Shown: one piece after another, positions 9,848 to 18,463 of the stretch
How positions within the stretch are numbered: the stretch's first letter is position 1
Layout: every line of letters begins with the position of its first letter
Assembly: GCF_036195045.1 (NCBI RefSeq)
Contig: NZ_CP108100.1
Coordinates: forward strand, 5,146,001-5,210,000
DNA: 64,000 nucleotides
Source: Streptomyces sp. NBC_00236
GTDB lineage: Bacteria; Actinomycetota; Actinomycetes; Streptomycetales; Streptomycetaceae
Reading direction: 5' to 3'
The notes under the pieces: model-generated
Seen by the model: only the letters and a program-made list of their open reading frames with translations
What the model was told of the DNA's origin: nothing
Databases searched by the model: none
Position numbers and translations under genes: made by a program

Positions 9848-11800
9848 ATGTCGGAGGCGGAGCAGGCACGGGAGCCCCAACGGGACAAGGACGGACGTCT
9901 TCTCGCGGGGCGGTACCGGCTCGGAGAGGTGCTCGGCCGGGGTGGAATGGGCACGGTCTGGCGCGCCGTCGACGAGACGCTGGGCCGCACGGTCGCGGTC
10001 AAGGAACTGCGGTTCCCGTCGGCCATCGACGACGACGAGAAGCGGCGGCTCATCACGCGCACACTGCGCGAGGCGAAGGCGATTGCCCGGATCCGCAACA
10101 ACGGCGCGGTCACCGTCTACGACGTGGTCGACGAGGACGACCGGCCGTGGATCGTCATGGAACTCATCGAGGGCAAGTCGCTGGCCGAGGCGGTCCGCGA
10201 GGACGGCGTCCTGACGCCGAAGCGCGCGGCCGAGGTCGGCCTGGCCATCCTCGACGTGCTGCGCTCGGCGCACCGCGAGGGCATTCTGCACCGCGACGTG
10301 AAGCCGTCCAACGTGCTGATCGCCGAGGACGGCCGGGTCGTGCTGACCGACTTCGGCATCGCCCAGGTCGAGGGCGACCCGTCGGTCACCTCCACCGGCA
10401 TGCTCGTCGGTGCCCCCTCGTACATCTCGCCGGAGCGGGCCCGCGGCCACAAGCCCGGCCCGCCCGCAGACCTGTGGTCGCTCGGCGGACTGCTGTACGC
10501 GAGCGTCGAGGGCTGCCCGCCGTACGACAAGGGGTCCGCGATCGCGACCCTGACCGCCGTGATGACCGAGCCGCTCGACCCGCCGAAGAACGCGGGCCCG
10601 CTGGAGGAGGTCATCTACGGGCTGCTCGCCCGGGACCCCGAGCAGCGGCTCGACGACGCCGGTGCGCGTGCCCTGCTCAACGACGTGATCGATGCCCCGG
10701 AGCAGCCGGAGGTTCCGGTTCCGCCGCCGGCCGACGCCACCCAGGTGATGGCGCTCCCCAAGAACGTGGCCGACGCCCCGTCCAGGGCGGCGCAGAAGTC
10801 CGGTGAGCCGGGTGAGGGCGCCAGGGACCGGCTGCGCGGCGCGCTGCGCTCCGCGCGGAACGCGAAGGCGGTACCCGCCGCAGCGGCGGGCGCCGGTGCC
10901 GTGGCCTCCGTTCCGCCCCGGCCCGCCACCACTCCCGCGACGGCGACGGTCTCCCCTTCGGGGGCCGTACCGCCGCCGCGGCCTGCCACCTCGCCGGTCA
11001 CCCCGCCCCGCGCGTCCCTGACGGACGTGGTGCCGCGCCGCACGCTGGCGATCATCGCCGCCGTCATCGCGCTCGCCGTCCTCGGCACGGTCCTCGCGCT
11101 CACGCTCGGCGGGGACGACGAGGGCTCCGGCAACGCGGGCAAGGCCAAGGACGGCACGTCCGCCTCGGCCGGGTCCTCCGCGGGCAGCGGCTCCAGCGGC
11201 TCCGGATCGTCCGCCGACACCGAGCAGGGCGGCGGCAAGGAGCAGGGCAAGGACGAGAAGGGCACGGACGGCGGCCAGGGCGAGAGCGACGGCTCGGGCA
11301 AGGGGTCGGACGACTCACCGGGCGACAAGCAGGACGACGCCGTGCCCACCGGCTACAAGACGGTGGAGAACAAGAAGTTCCACTTCTCCATGGTGATGCC
11401 CGAGGGCTTCCGTTTCGACAAGACGGCGGGCGCCAACTCCGGCGCCATATACAACGTCAGCGGCGGCTTCCCCCGTATCCAGGTCGACTACACCGACTCG
11501 CCCGGCGGCGACGCCGCCGCGGCCTGGCGGGCAGCCAGGGCCGCCGTCGCGGCCACCAGCAACGGCTACCACCACCTCGGCATAAACGAGGTCCAGTACA
11601 AGGGCTACCCGACCGTCGCCGACTGGCAGTTCGAGCGTACGCAGCAGGGCCAGCGGGTACGCGTGATCAACCGGGGCTTCAAGGTCGACGGGGGCCACGG
11701 GTACGCGATCATGATCAGCTGCAAGGCCGACGAGTGGGACGGCGCGGAGTGCCGGACGCTGCGCAAGACGGCGTTCGACACCTTCGAGCCGCTCGACTGA
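9848..11800 (+). CDS. Membrane-anchored Ser/Thr protein kinase 1
   Basis: A 650-residue Hanks-type kinase. Residues 20-280 form the catalytic domain: glycine loop GRGGMG, VAVKELR lysine at about K52, HRDVKPSN with catalytic D150, DFG at 168-170. A Pro/Ala linker follows, then one transmembrane helix at about 398-422, a long Gly/Ser/Asp-rich spacer and an extracytoplasmic globular domain of about 150 residues (from GYKTVENKKFHFSMVMPEGF). No PASTA repeats are present. ATG 9848 follows GAGGGGA. It heads a cluster of three related genes; the equivalent S. coelicolor cluster has been linked, as I recall, to the spore-wall synthesis complex. Confidence 0.93.
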   Translation: MSEAEQAREPQRDKDGRLLAGRYRLGEVLGRGGMGTVWRAVDETLGRTVAVKELRFPSAIDDDEKRRLITRTLREAKAIARIRNNGAVTVYDVVDEDDRPWIVMELIEGKSLAEAVREDGVLTPKRAAEVGLAILDVLRSAHREGILHRDVKPSNVLIAEDGRVVLTDFGIAQVEGDPSVTSTGMLVGAPSYISPERARGHKPGPPADLWSLGGLLYASVEGCPPYDKGSAIATLTAVMTEPLDPPKNAGPLEEVIYGLLARDPEQRLDDAGARALLNDVIDAPEQPEVPVPPPADATQVMALPKNVADAPSRAAQKSGEPGEGARDRLRGALRSARNAKAVPAAAAGAGAVASVPPRPATTPATATVSPSGAVPPPRPATSPVTPPRASLTDVVPRRTLAIIAAVIALAVLGTVLALTLGGDDEGSGNAGKAKDGTSASAGSSAGSGSSGSGSSADTEQGGGKEQGKDEKGTDGGQGESDGSGKGSDDSPGDKQDDAVPTGYKTVENKKFHFSMVMPEGFRFDKTAGANSGAIYNVSGGFPRIQVDYTDSPGGDAAAAWRAARAAVAATSNGYHHLGINEVQYKGYPTVADWQFERTQQGQRVRVINRGFKVDGGHGYAIMISCKADEWDGAECRTLRKTAFDTFEPLD

Positions 11801-11897
11801 AGGAAGCCGCACGGCCGGGTTGGGCCGACCCTGCCGCGCGGCGGCCTCGTGCCACGTATTGTGAGAGCTCGAAGACCGTGCGCAGCCGAAACCACAA

Positions 11898-11928
11898 GTC
11901 AATTGCACAGTAAGTGACCGCAATTGAC
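11898..11928. promoter_or_regulatory. inverted repeat in the promoter of the pseudokinase gene
   Basis: Perfect arms GTCAATTGC (11898-11906) and GCAATTGAC (11920-11928) flank 13 bp. This A+T-rich island lies 52 bp before the GTG start in otherwise G+C-rich DNA and looks like an operator for a dimeric regulator. Confidence 0.55.
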
Positions 11929-11979
11929 GGTTTCGTGCGGTCTACGTGACCGGGGGACAGCGCGCTCTGGGGAGGCGTC

Positions 11980-14805
11980 GTGGACGACTATGCGGGTCGG
12001 GTACTTGCCGACCGCTACCGCCTTCCGCTGCCTCCGTCCGACGAGTACGAACTGGTCGAGACCCGGGCGTTCGACACCTACAGCGGCCAGGAGGTACTGG
12101 TCCGTCAGGTGCCGTTGCCGGAGGTCGTGGACGCCGAGGTGCTCGACGCGGACGGGCAGCCCACGGCGGCGCGACGGGCCGCCGGGCGCACCGTGCGGCG
12201 GTCCACCGATCCCGCGGTGCGGCGGGCCATCGAGGCCGCCCAGGCTGCGGCCCAGGTGCCCGACCATCCGCGCCTGGACCAGGTCTTCGACGTGTTCGCC
12301 GAGGCGGGTTCGCTCTGGATCGTGAGCGAACTGGTCGCGGCCAGGCCACTGGCGGCGCTGCTCGCGGAGCGCCCGCTCAATCCGTACCGGGCCGCCGAGA
12401 TCGGCTCCGACGTCCTCACCGCGCTGCGCGTCCTGCACGCGCACGGCTGGACCCACCGCAACATCACCGTGCGCACGGTGCTCATCTGCGACGACGGACG
12501 CGTCGTGCTGACCGGCCTGGCGGCCGGGGCGGCCGAGGAGGCGCTCTGCGGCTACGTGCCGGTGCCGCGCGCCGACGACGACGATGAGGACGGCTACGGC
12601 GGTCCCGCGGTCGAGTCGGGGCCCACGGGCCCGTACGCCCCGCCCGCGGTCGAGGCGGGGGACGCCGATCCGTACGCACTGCCGGCGGGCGCCGATCCGT
12701 ACGGACTGCCGGGGGACGCTGATCCCCACGGACTGCCGGGGGCCGGACCGGGCGGATACGACCCGTACCGCCCGTCCGCCGTCGAGCCCGAGCGCGACGA
12801 CCCGCACGACCGCCCCGACGTACCCGCCTCCCGTGGGCCCGCGGCCATTGAGGCCGGGGCCGGGGACGGTCCCGCGCAGCCCTACGGAGCCGGCGAGCTG
12901 GAGTCCGTGCCCCGGCCGTCGCCGCCCGTACCGCCCGCCACCGTGCCCGTTCCCGCCGCCGAGGCCGGCAGCGCGCAGGCGCGGGCCGCCCGGGCGGGGG
13001 CCATCGCCGCGTACCGCGCGGGCGCCCGCGCCGCCGCCCGCATCGGCGAGGAGGAGCGCCGGGCCGGTCGGGACGACGCCCAGGACACCGGCACCCTTCC
13101 GGTCCAGCGGCCCGCCCACCCGCTGCAGCCCCTCGGCCGGCCGGGCGCCCCGGACGCGTACGACGAGGACCTGTACGACGACGAGGACCCGTACGACGAC
13201 GAGGGCGACGACGGCCCGCCGCCCCGGCGGCTCCATCTGACCGGCTCCTGGGACGACGGCCCCGGCCGCGGCCGCCCCGTGCCCGCCGGAGGCTCCAACG
13301 AGGACGCCCTGCGCGCCGACTCCCGGCGTCAGGGAACCACCCCGGCCGTCCGCCCGCAGCTGCCGGCCACCACCCGGGAGACCGCCCCCGAGGCCGCCCG
13401 GGAGACCGCCCCGGGCCGCTGGGACGAGATCGTCGCCGGCAGCCGTGACACCTCCGCGTACCGCGGCCCCGCGACCACCCTCGCCGCCGAGCGCGCCCGG
13501 CAGGCCCGGATCGCCGTCGTCGGCGCGGTCACCGAGCGCTGGGCGCCCGAGCAGGCCGGGCCCGTCCACGAGAACTGGCAGCTGGCACCGCCCATCGGCC
13601 CCTCCACCGACCTCTGGGCGCTGGGCGCGCTGCTCTACCGCGCCGTGCAGGGCCATGCCCCGTACCCGGAGGAGAACGCCGCCGAACTCGTCCAGATGGT
13701 CTGCGGCGAACCGCCCGCCTTCGCCGAGGAGTGCGGCCCGCTGCGTCCCGTCGTCGAGTCGCTGCTGCGCCAGGACCCCACCGAACGCCCGGACTTCGAG
13801 GAACTGCGCGGCTGGCTGCGCTCCCTCGTGCGGTCGGCGCCCGAGCCGGAGGCCGGTGTCGACGTCGTGACGCTGCCCTCCCCGGACGCCACCCGGCTGC
13901 CCGTCGTACGCCGCCGCGGCGAACTCGTCCGCAAGCGCCGCGGCCGCCGGGGCGGTTCGGCGCACGGCCGGCACCGCCACACCGGCGAACGGCCGGAGCC
14001 CGCGGAGCGGGCCCCGCTCCAGCCGCGCGAGCCCAGAAACCCCAGGCCGCCCCGCGAGCCCAAGGGTCCCAAGGCGCTCCGCACCCCGCCCCGCCCGCAG
14101 CAGGGCGGCGCACGCGCACCGCGCAGGCTCGGCCGACTGCTGCTCGTCCTGATCCTGTTGCTCCTGGCCGCGGCGGTCGCGTACGCGGTGATGTTCATGC
14201 CCAAGTCCGGTACGGAGTCCGGAGCGGGCGCCGCCCCCTCCCGTACGGAGTCCGGATCACCCGAGCCGGGCGGCCAGGACACCGGGGACCCGTCCGCCCC
14301 GGCGTCCTCGGGCGCGCAGCAGCCGCAGACCAGCCGCTCCGCCGTCGCGCTCGCACCCGGCTACACGCTGCGCAAGGACCCCGAGGGCTTCGAGGTCGGG
14401 GCGCCCGAGGGCTGGCAGCGCAGCCCCGCCAACGCGGACCGTCAGATCCGTTACGGGAGCGACGGATTCAGCCTCCTCGTCGTCCCGGGGCGCGACACCG
14501 TGAAGACGAACGGCGCGGATCCGCTCGACTACCAGCGGAACAAGGAGCCGGAGCTGAAGCAGTTCCGCGACTCCAGCTGGGCGTCGGCGAGCGGGCTGCG
14601 CCGGATCGACGTCGGACAGCAGGCCATGGCCGAGGGGCAGTTCACCTGGCAGGAGGCCGACGGCCGCGAGGTGTACGTCCGCAACCTGGTGATCGTCGTC
14701 AAGGGCAAGTACCACATCCTCCAGGTCATGGGCCCGGAGAGCCAGCGCGACAAGGTGAGCGACATCTACCAACAGGCCAGCGCCTCCTACCGCGTGACAC
14801 AGTGA
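11980..14805 (+). CDS. Membrane-anchored pseudokinase
   Basis: A 941-residue protein with the architecture of its two neighbours but a degenerate kinase domain. The glycine loop is absent (LPLPPSDEYELVETRAF), the VAIK lysine is Arg (VLVRQVPL), HRD is HRN at 159-161, and DFG is TGL at 178-180. A very long insert rich in Pro, Asp and Tyr (about residues 195-480, with repeated D-P-Y units) splits the N- and C-lobes. The C-lobe resumes at STDLWALGALLYRAVQG; one transmembrane helix lies at about 718-740, then an extracytoplasmic domain homologous to those of kinases 1 and 3. GTG 11980 has GGGGAGG. It probably scaffolds or senses rather than phosphorylates. Confidence 0.9.
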   Translation: MDDYAGRVLADRYRLPLPPSDEYELVETRAFDTYSGQEVLVRQVPLPEVVDAEVLDADGQPTAARRAAGRTVRRSTDPAVRRAIEAAQAAAQVPDHPRLDQVFDVFAEAGSLWIVSELVAARPLAALLAERPLNPYRAAEIGSDVLTALRVLHAHGWTHRNITVRTVLICDDGRVVLTGLAAGAAEEALCGYVPVPRADDDDEDGYGGPAVESGPTGPYAPPAVEAGDADPYALPAGADPYGLPGDADPHGLPGAGPGGYDPYRPSAVEPERDDPHDRPDVPASRGPAAIEAGAGDGPAQPYGAGELESVPRPSPPVPPATVPVPAAEAGSAQARAARAGAIAAYRAGARAAARIGEEERRAGRDDAQDTGTLPVQRPAHPLQPLGRPGAPDAYDEDLYDDEDPYDDEGDDGPPPRRLHLTGSWDDGPGRGRPVPAGGSNEDALRADSRRQGTTPAVRPQLPATTRETAPEAARETAPGRWDEIVAGSRDTSAYRGPATTLAAERARQARIAVVGAVTERWAPEQAGPVHENWQLAPPIGPSTDLWALGALLYRAVQGHAPYPEENAAELVQMVCGEPPAFAEECGPLRPVVESLLRQDPTERPDFEELRGWLRSLVRSAPEPEAGVDVVTLPSPDATRLPVVRRRGELVRKRRGRRGGSAHGRHRHTGERPEPAERAPLQPREPRNPRPPREPKGPKALRTPPRPQQGGARAPRRLGRLLLVLILLLLAAAVAYAVMFMPKSGTESGAGAAPSRTESGSPEPGGQDTGDPSAPASSGAQQPQTSRSAVALAPGYTLRKDPEGFEVGAPEGWQRSPANADRQIRYGSDGFSLLVVPGRDTVKTNGADPLDYQRNKEPELKQFRDSSWASASGLRRIDVGQQAMAEGQFTWQEADGREVYVRNLVIVVKGKYHILQVMGPESQRDKVSDIYQQASASYRVTQ

Positions 14806-14935
14806 CCGGAAACGGTCCGACGGAGCGCGGGCCCGGGGGCGACATGCATCACAGTGCGATCTCGTGAGCGGTGCGAGGTTCCGTGGCCGTACTTCCCCTC
14901 CGTAACCTGGCATCCGAGGAACGGGGCGGGGACAC

Positions 14936-16600
14936 GTGGAACGATCGCAGGGCACGGAAGCGGGACTGCTGCTGGCCGGGAGGTACCGGCTCGGGGAGGT
15001 CCTGGGACGCGGCGGCATGGGCAAGGTCTGGCGCGCCCACGACGAGGTGCTGCACCGCACCGTCGCCGTCAAGGAGCTGACCGCCGGGCTGTACGTGGCC
15101 GAGGCGGACCGGGTCGTGCTGCACGCGCGTACCCAGAAGGAGGCCCGCGCCGCGGCCCGCATCACGCATCCCGGCGTGGTCACCGTCCACGACGTGATCG
15201 AGTACGACAACCGGCCGTGGATCGTCATGCAGTACGTCGACGGACCGTCACTCGCCGACCAGGCCAAGGAATCCGGCGAGGTCGAGCCCCGCGAGGCGGC
15301 CAGGATCGGGCTCCACGTGCTGGGCGCCCTGCGCGCCGCACACGGTGCCGGGGTGCTGCACCGTGATGTGAAGCCGGGCAACGTCCTGCTCGCCCGCGAC
15401 GGACGGGTGCTGCTCACCGACTTCGGGATCGCGGCGATAGAGGGCGACTCGACCATCACCAGGACCGGTGAACTGGTCGGCTCCATCGACTACCTGGCGC
15501 CCGAGCGGGTCCGCGGCGGCGATCCCGGCCCCGCGTCCGACCTGTGGTCGCTGGGCGCCACGCTGTACACCGCGGTGGAGGGACGCTCGCCGTTCCGCCG
15601 CACCTCACCGATCTCCACGATGCAGGCCGTCGTCACCGAGGAACCGCCGGTTCCCGAACGGGCCGGGGCACTGGCCCACGTCATCACCGCGCTGCTCCGC
15701 AAGGAACCCGAGGACCGGCCCTCGGCCGCCGAGGCCGAACGCATGCTGCTGGAGGCCATGGAGGGGCGCGAGCCCCGGGCGGCCCAGGCGTACGTCCCCA
15801 CCCAGCGGGTCCCCGAGGAGGTCCTGCACGCGATGGGGCCCGACACGGCCTCCGGCGGCGGGATACCGGGCGGCGGTACGGCCCGGCTGCCCTACCCCGG
15901 ACCCGTCCCGGCCGCCCCCGGCACCGCACCCGTGACCCGGCGCAGGCGCTGGCGCACCACGGTCGTGGTCATCGCGCTGGCGGCCCTGGTGGGCGGCGGA
16001 GCGGGCGTCGCCGCGTTGATGTACGCCAACCGAACGGACGCGGAGTCCGGGACCGGCGGCACGGCGTCGCACGGCACCCGGTCGCCGGGGCCGGTCACCA
16101 CCAGCCCCACCCCCACGCCGAAGCCGGACCCGACGAAGGGGGGCGTGCCGGACGGCTGGCGGCGCGTGGAGGACCCGGCCGGGTTCAGCATCCTCATGCC
16201 GGTGGGCTGGGAGCGCCAGGTGAACGGCACCAACATCGACTACACCCCGGACGACGGTGTGCACTACTTCCGCTTCAGCGCGGACCCGGCACCCGACTTC
16301 GACCACCCGTACACGCACATGCAGGACCTGGAGACGAGACTCCGCGAGCGGCTGCCGGACTACCGCAGCCTGGAGATGAACTCCAACGTCTACCGGGACA
16401 ACGTCGGGGCCATCTGGGAGTTCACCTGGAACGAGAAGCCCGGCGAGCCGCGCCATGCCATCGACCAGATGTACTACGCGAAGGAGGGCGGCCCGGAGTA
16501 CGCGCTGTACATGACGGGGCCCGAGGAGGACTGGGACATCACCCGGGACCGGTTCAACACGATGCTGCGCAGCTGGCGCGCGCCGACTGATTCCAGCTGA
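14936..16600 (+). CDS. Membrane-anchored Ser/Thr protein kinase 3
   Basis: A 554-residue Hanks-type kinase with all catalytic features: GRGGMG at 24-29, lysine in VAVKELT (K46), HRDVKPGN (D144), DFG at 162-164, and activation-loop TRTGELVGSIDYLAPE. A transmembrane helix at about 338-362 (TTVVVIALAALVGGGAGVAAL) is followed by a Thr/Pro spacer and an extracytoplasmic domain (DGWRRVEDPAGFSILMPVGW) related to that of kinase 1. The GTG at 14936 was taken because it directly precedes the conserved N-terminus. It could phosphorylate the adjacent pseudokinase; that is inference. Confidence 0.92.
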   Translation: MERSQGTEAGLLLAGRYRLGEVLGRGGMGKVWRAHDEVLHRTVAVKELTAGLYVAEADRVVLHARTQKEARAAARITHPGVVTVHDVIEYDNRPWIVMQYVDGPSLADQAKESGEVEPREAARIGLHVLGALRAAHGAGVLHRDVKPGNVLLARDGRVLLTDFGIAAIEGDSTITRTGELVGSIDYLAPERVRGGDPGPASDLWSLGATLYTAVEGRSPFRRTSPISTMQAVVTEEPPVPERAGALAHVITALLRKEPEDRPSAAEAERMLLEAMEGREPRAAQAYVPTQRVPEEVLHAMGPDTASGGGIPGGGTARLPYPGPVPAAPGTAPVTRRRRWRTTVVVIALAALVGGGAGVAALMYANRTDAESGTGGTASHGTRSPGPVTTSPTPTPKPDPTKGGVPDGWRRVEDPAGFSILMPVGWERQVNGTNIDYTPDDGVHYFRFSADPAPDFDHPYTHMQDLETRLRERLPDYRSLEMNSNVYRDNVGAIWEFTWNEKPGEPRHAIDQMYYAKEGGPEYALYMTGPEEDWDITRDRFNTMLRSWRAPTDSS

Positions 16601-16622
16601 CCCCGAAGGACTCCGGCGGCAC

Positions 16623-16648
16623 CTCCCCGGTCGAGGACACCGGGGGAG
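16623..16648 (+). terminator. hairpin after kinase 3
   Basis: CTCCCCGGT (from 16623) can pair with ACCGGGGGAG (to 16648) around a short loop with one bulged base, 22 bp after the kinase stop codon. Confidence 0.5.
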
Positions 16649-16672
16649 ATACCGCCTGATCAGCGGTTATTC

Positions 16673-16690
16673 AGCCAGTGATCACTGGCT
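16673..16690. promoter_or_regulatory. 18-bp perfect palindrome before the semialdehyde dehydrogenase gene
   Basis: AGCCAGTGATCACTGGCT is a perfect palindrome centred on GATC, 97 bp before the ATG of the dehydrogenase gene. It has the form of a TetR- or GntR-type operator; the regulator is not in the immediate neighbourhood. Confidence 0.6.
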
Positions 16691-16786
16691 CGGTTGACGG
16701 GGGGCCGTCGAGGGCTGTTGTGGGGAGTGTGAAAAGCTGTTACCCACGGGTACCCAAAGGCTCCGGCTGGACGTACTCTCGCCCTC

Positions 16787-18415
16787 ATGACGGACTCGCA
16801 GGCCTCCACGCCCACCACCGCCGCGGTTGCCGGCACCAACCCGGTGGCCGCCGCGCCCGCGGGCGTGCGCACGGCCGCCGACGTCGTGACGCCCGAGGTG
16901 ATCGCCCAGCTGACCCGCGGCGTCGCCGGCTCCGGCCGTACGGCCAACCACACGCCCTTCACCGGCGAGAAGCTGGCCGACCTGCCCGAGTCCACCCCCG
17001 AGGACGTGGCGGACGCCTTCGACCGCGCCCGCGCCGCCCAGCCCGCCTGGGCCGCGCTGTCCGTCCGCGCCAGGGCCGCCGTGCTGCTGCGCTTCCACGA
17101 CCTCGTCCTGGAACGCCAGTCCGAGGTCCTCGACCTCATCCAGCTGGAGACCGGCAAGGCCCGGCTGCACGCCCACGAAGAGGTGCTGGCCGTCTCCGTC
17201 GCCGCCCGCCACTACGGCCGCAGGGCGAGCGCCTACCTGAAGCCGAAGCGGCACACCGGGGTCGTACCGACCCTCACCAAGGTCACCGAGCTGCGCCAGC
17301 CGCGCGGTGTCATCGGCCAGATCGCGCCGTGGAACTACCCCCTGGAGCTGTCCGTCGGCGACGCGCTGCCCGCGTTCGTCTCCGGCAACGCCGTGGTGAT
17401 GAAGCCCGACACGGAGACCGCGCTGACCGCGCTGTGGGCCCGTGACCTCCTCATCGAGGCCGGTCTTCCGGCCGAGGTGTTCCAGGTCGTCCTCGGTGAC
17501 GGACCCGTCGTCGGCCCCGAGGTCGTCAAGCACGCCGACTACGTCTCGTTCACCGGCTCCACCCGCACCGGCCGCGAGGTCGCCCAGGGCGCCGCGGCCC
17601 GGCTCGTCGGCGTCTCGCTGGAGCTCGGCGGCAAGAACGCGATGCTGGTCCTGGAGGACGCCGACGTGGAGAAGGCCGCCGCCGGCGCCGTCCGCGCCTG
17701 CTTCTCCTCCGCCGGCCAGCTCTGCATCTCCATCGAGCGGCTGTACGTCCACGAGTCCGTCGCCGACGACTTCGTGGCCCGGTTCGCCGCCCGTACGAAG
17801 GCGATGCGGCTCGGCACCTCCCTCGCGTACGGCGCCGACATGGGCTCGCTCGTCGGCGAGCGCCAGCTGGAGACCGTCAGCCGGCACGTCGCGGAGGCCG
17901 TCGAGAAGGGCGCCACGCTCGTCGCGGGCGGCGTCGCCCGCCCCGACATCGGCCCGCTGTTCTACGAGCCGACCATCCTCGACGGCGTCGAGGCCCCGAT
18001 GGCCGTCTGCAACGAGGAGACCTTCGGCCCGGTCGTCTCCATCTACCGGTTCAGCGACGAGGACGAGGTCATCGCGCTGGCCAACGCCACCCCGTACGGC
18101 CTGAACTCCAGCGTCTGGACCAAGGACGGCAAGCGCGGCCACCGGGTCGCCGCCCGGCTGCGGACCGGCACGGTCAACATCAACGAGGGCTACGCCCCCG
18201 CGTACGGCAGCGTGCAGTCCCCGATGGGCGGCATGAAGGACTCCGGCCTCGGCCGCCGCCACGGCTCCGAGGGCATCCTCAAGTACACCGAGGCCCAGAC
18301 CGTCGCCCAGCAGCGCCTGATCCCGCTCGCCCCGTCCTTCGGGATGGACGACGCGAAGTACGCGGCGTTCATGAGCCGCAGCCTCAAGGCCATGAAGGCC
18401 TTCCGCCTGCGCTGA
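16787..18415 (+). CDS. NAD(P)-dependent succinate-semialdehyde dehydrogenase family enzyme
   Basis: A 542-residue aldehyde dehydrogenase. The oxyanion/cofactor motif QIAPWNYPLEL, the general base E279 in LELGGKNA, and nucleophile C313 in SAGQLCIS are present, as is the C-terminal KDSGLGRRHG signature. Such enzymes oxidise succinate semialdehyde to succinate, the last step of the GABA shunt; substrate choice cannot be read from sequence. The N-terminal 40 residues are an Ala/Thr-rich extension. It is followed after 48 bp by the GMC-type oxidoreductase gene, so the two may be co-transcribed. Confidence 0.88.
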   Translation: MTDSQASTPTTAAVAGTNPVAAAPAGVRTAADVVTPEVIAQLTRGVAGSGRTANHTPFTGEKLADLPESTPEDVADAFDRARAAQPAWAALSVRARAAVLLRFHDLVLERQSEVLDLIQLETGKARLHAHEEVLAVSVAARHYGRRASAYLKPKRHTGVVPTLTKVTELRQPRGVIGQIAPWNYPLELSVGDALPAFVSGNAVVMKPDTETALTALWARDLLIEAGLPAEVFQVVLGDGPVVGPEVVKHADYVSFTGSTRTGREVAQGAAARLVGVSLELGGKNAMLVLEDADVEKAAAGAVRACFSSAGQLCISIERLYVHESVADDFVARFAARTKAMRLGTSLAYGADMGSLVGERQLETVSRHVAEAVEKGATLVAGGVARPDIGPLFYEPTILDGVEAPMAVCNEETFGPVVSIYRFSDEDEVIALANATPYGLNSSVWTKDGKRGHRVAARLRTGTVNINEGYAPAYGSVQSPMGGMKDSGLGRRHGSEGILKYTEAQTVAQQRLIPLAPSFGMDDAKYAAFMSRSLKAMKAFRLR

Positions 18416-18463
18416 TCCCCGCACCACCGCAGCATTCCTGTCCTTTTCGTACCGAGGAGAGCC

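Noticed and set aside
7478..10450. A 990-codon minus-strand frame opposite glpD and part of kinase 1
   Set aside because: Shadow of glpD across a non-coding gap; no motif.
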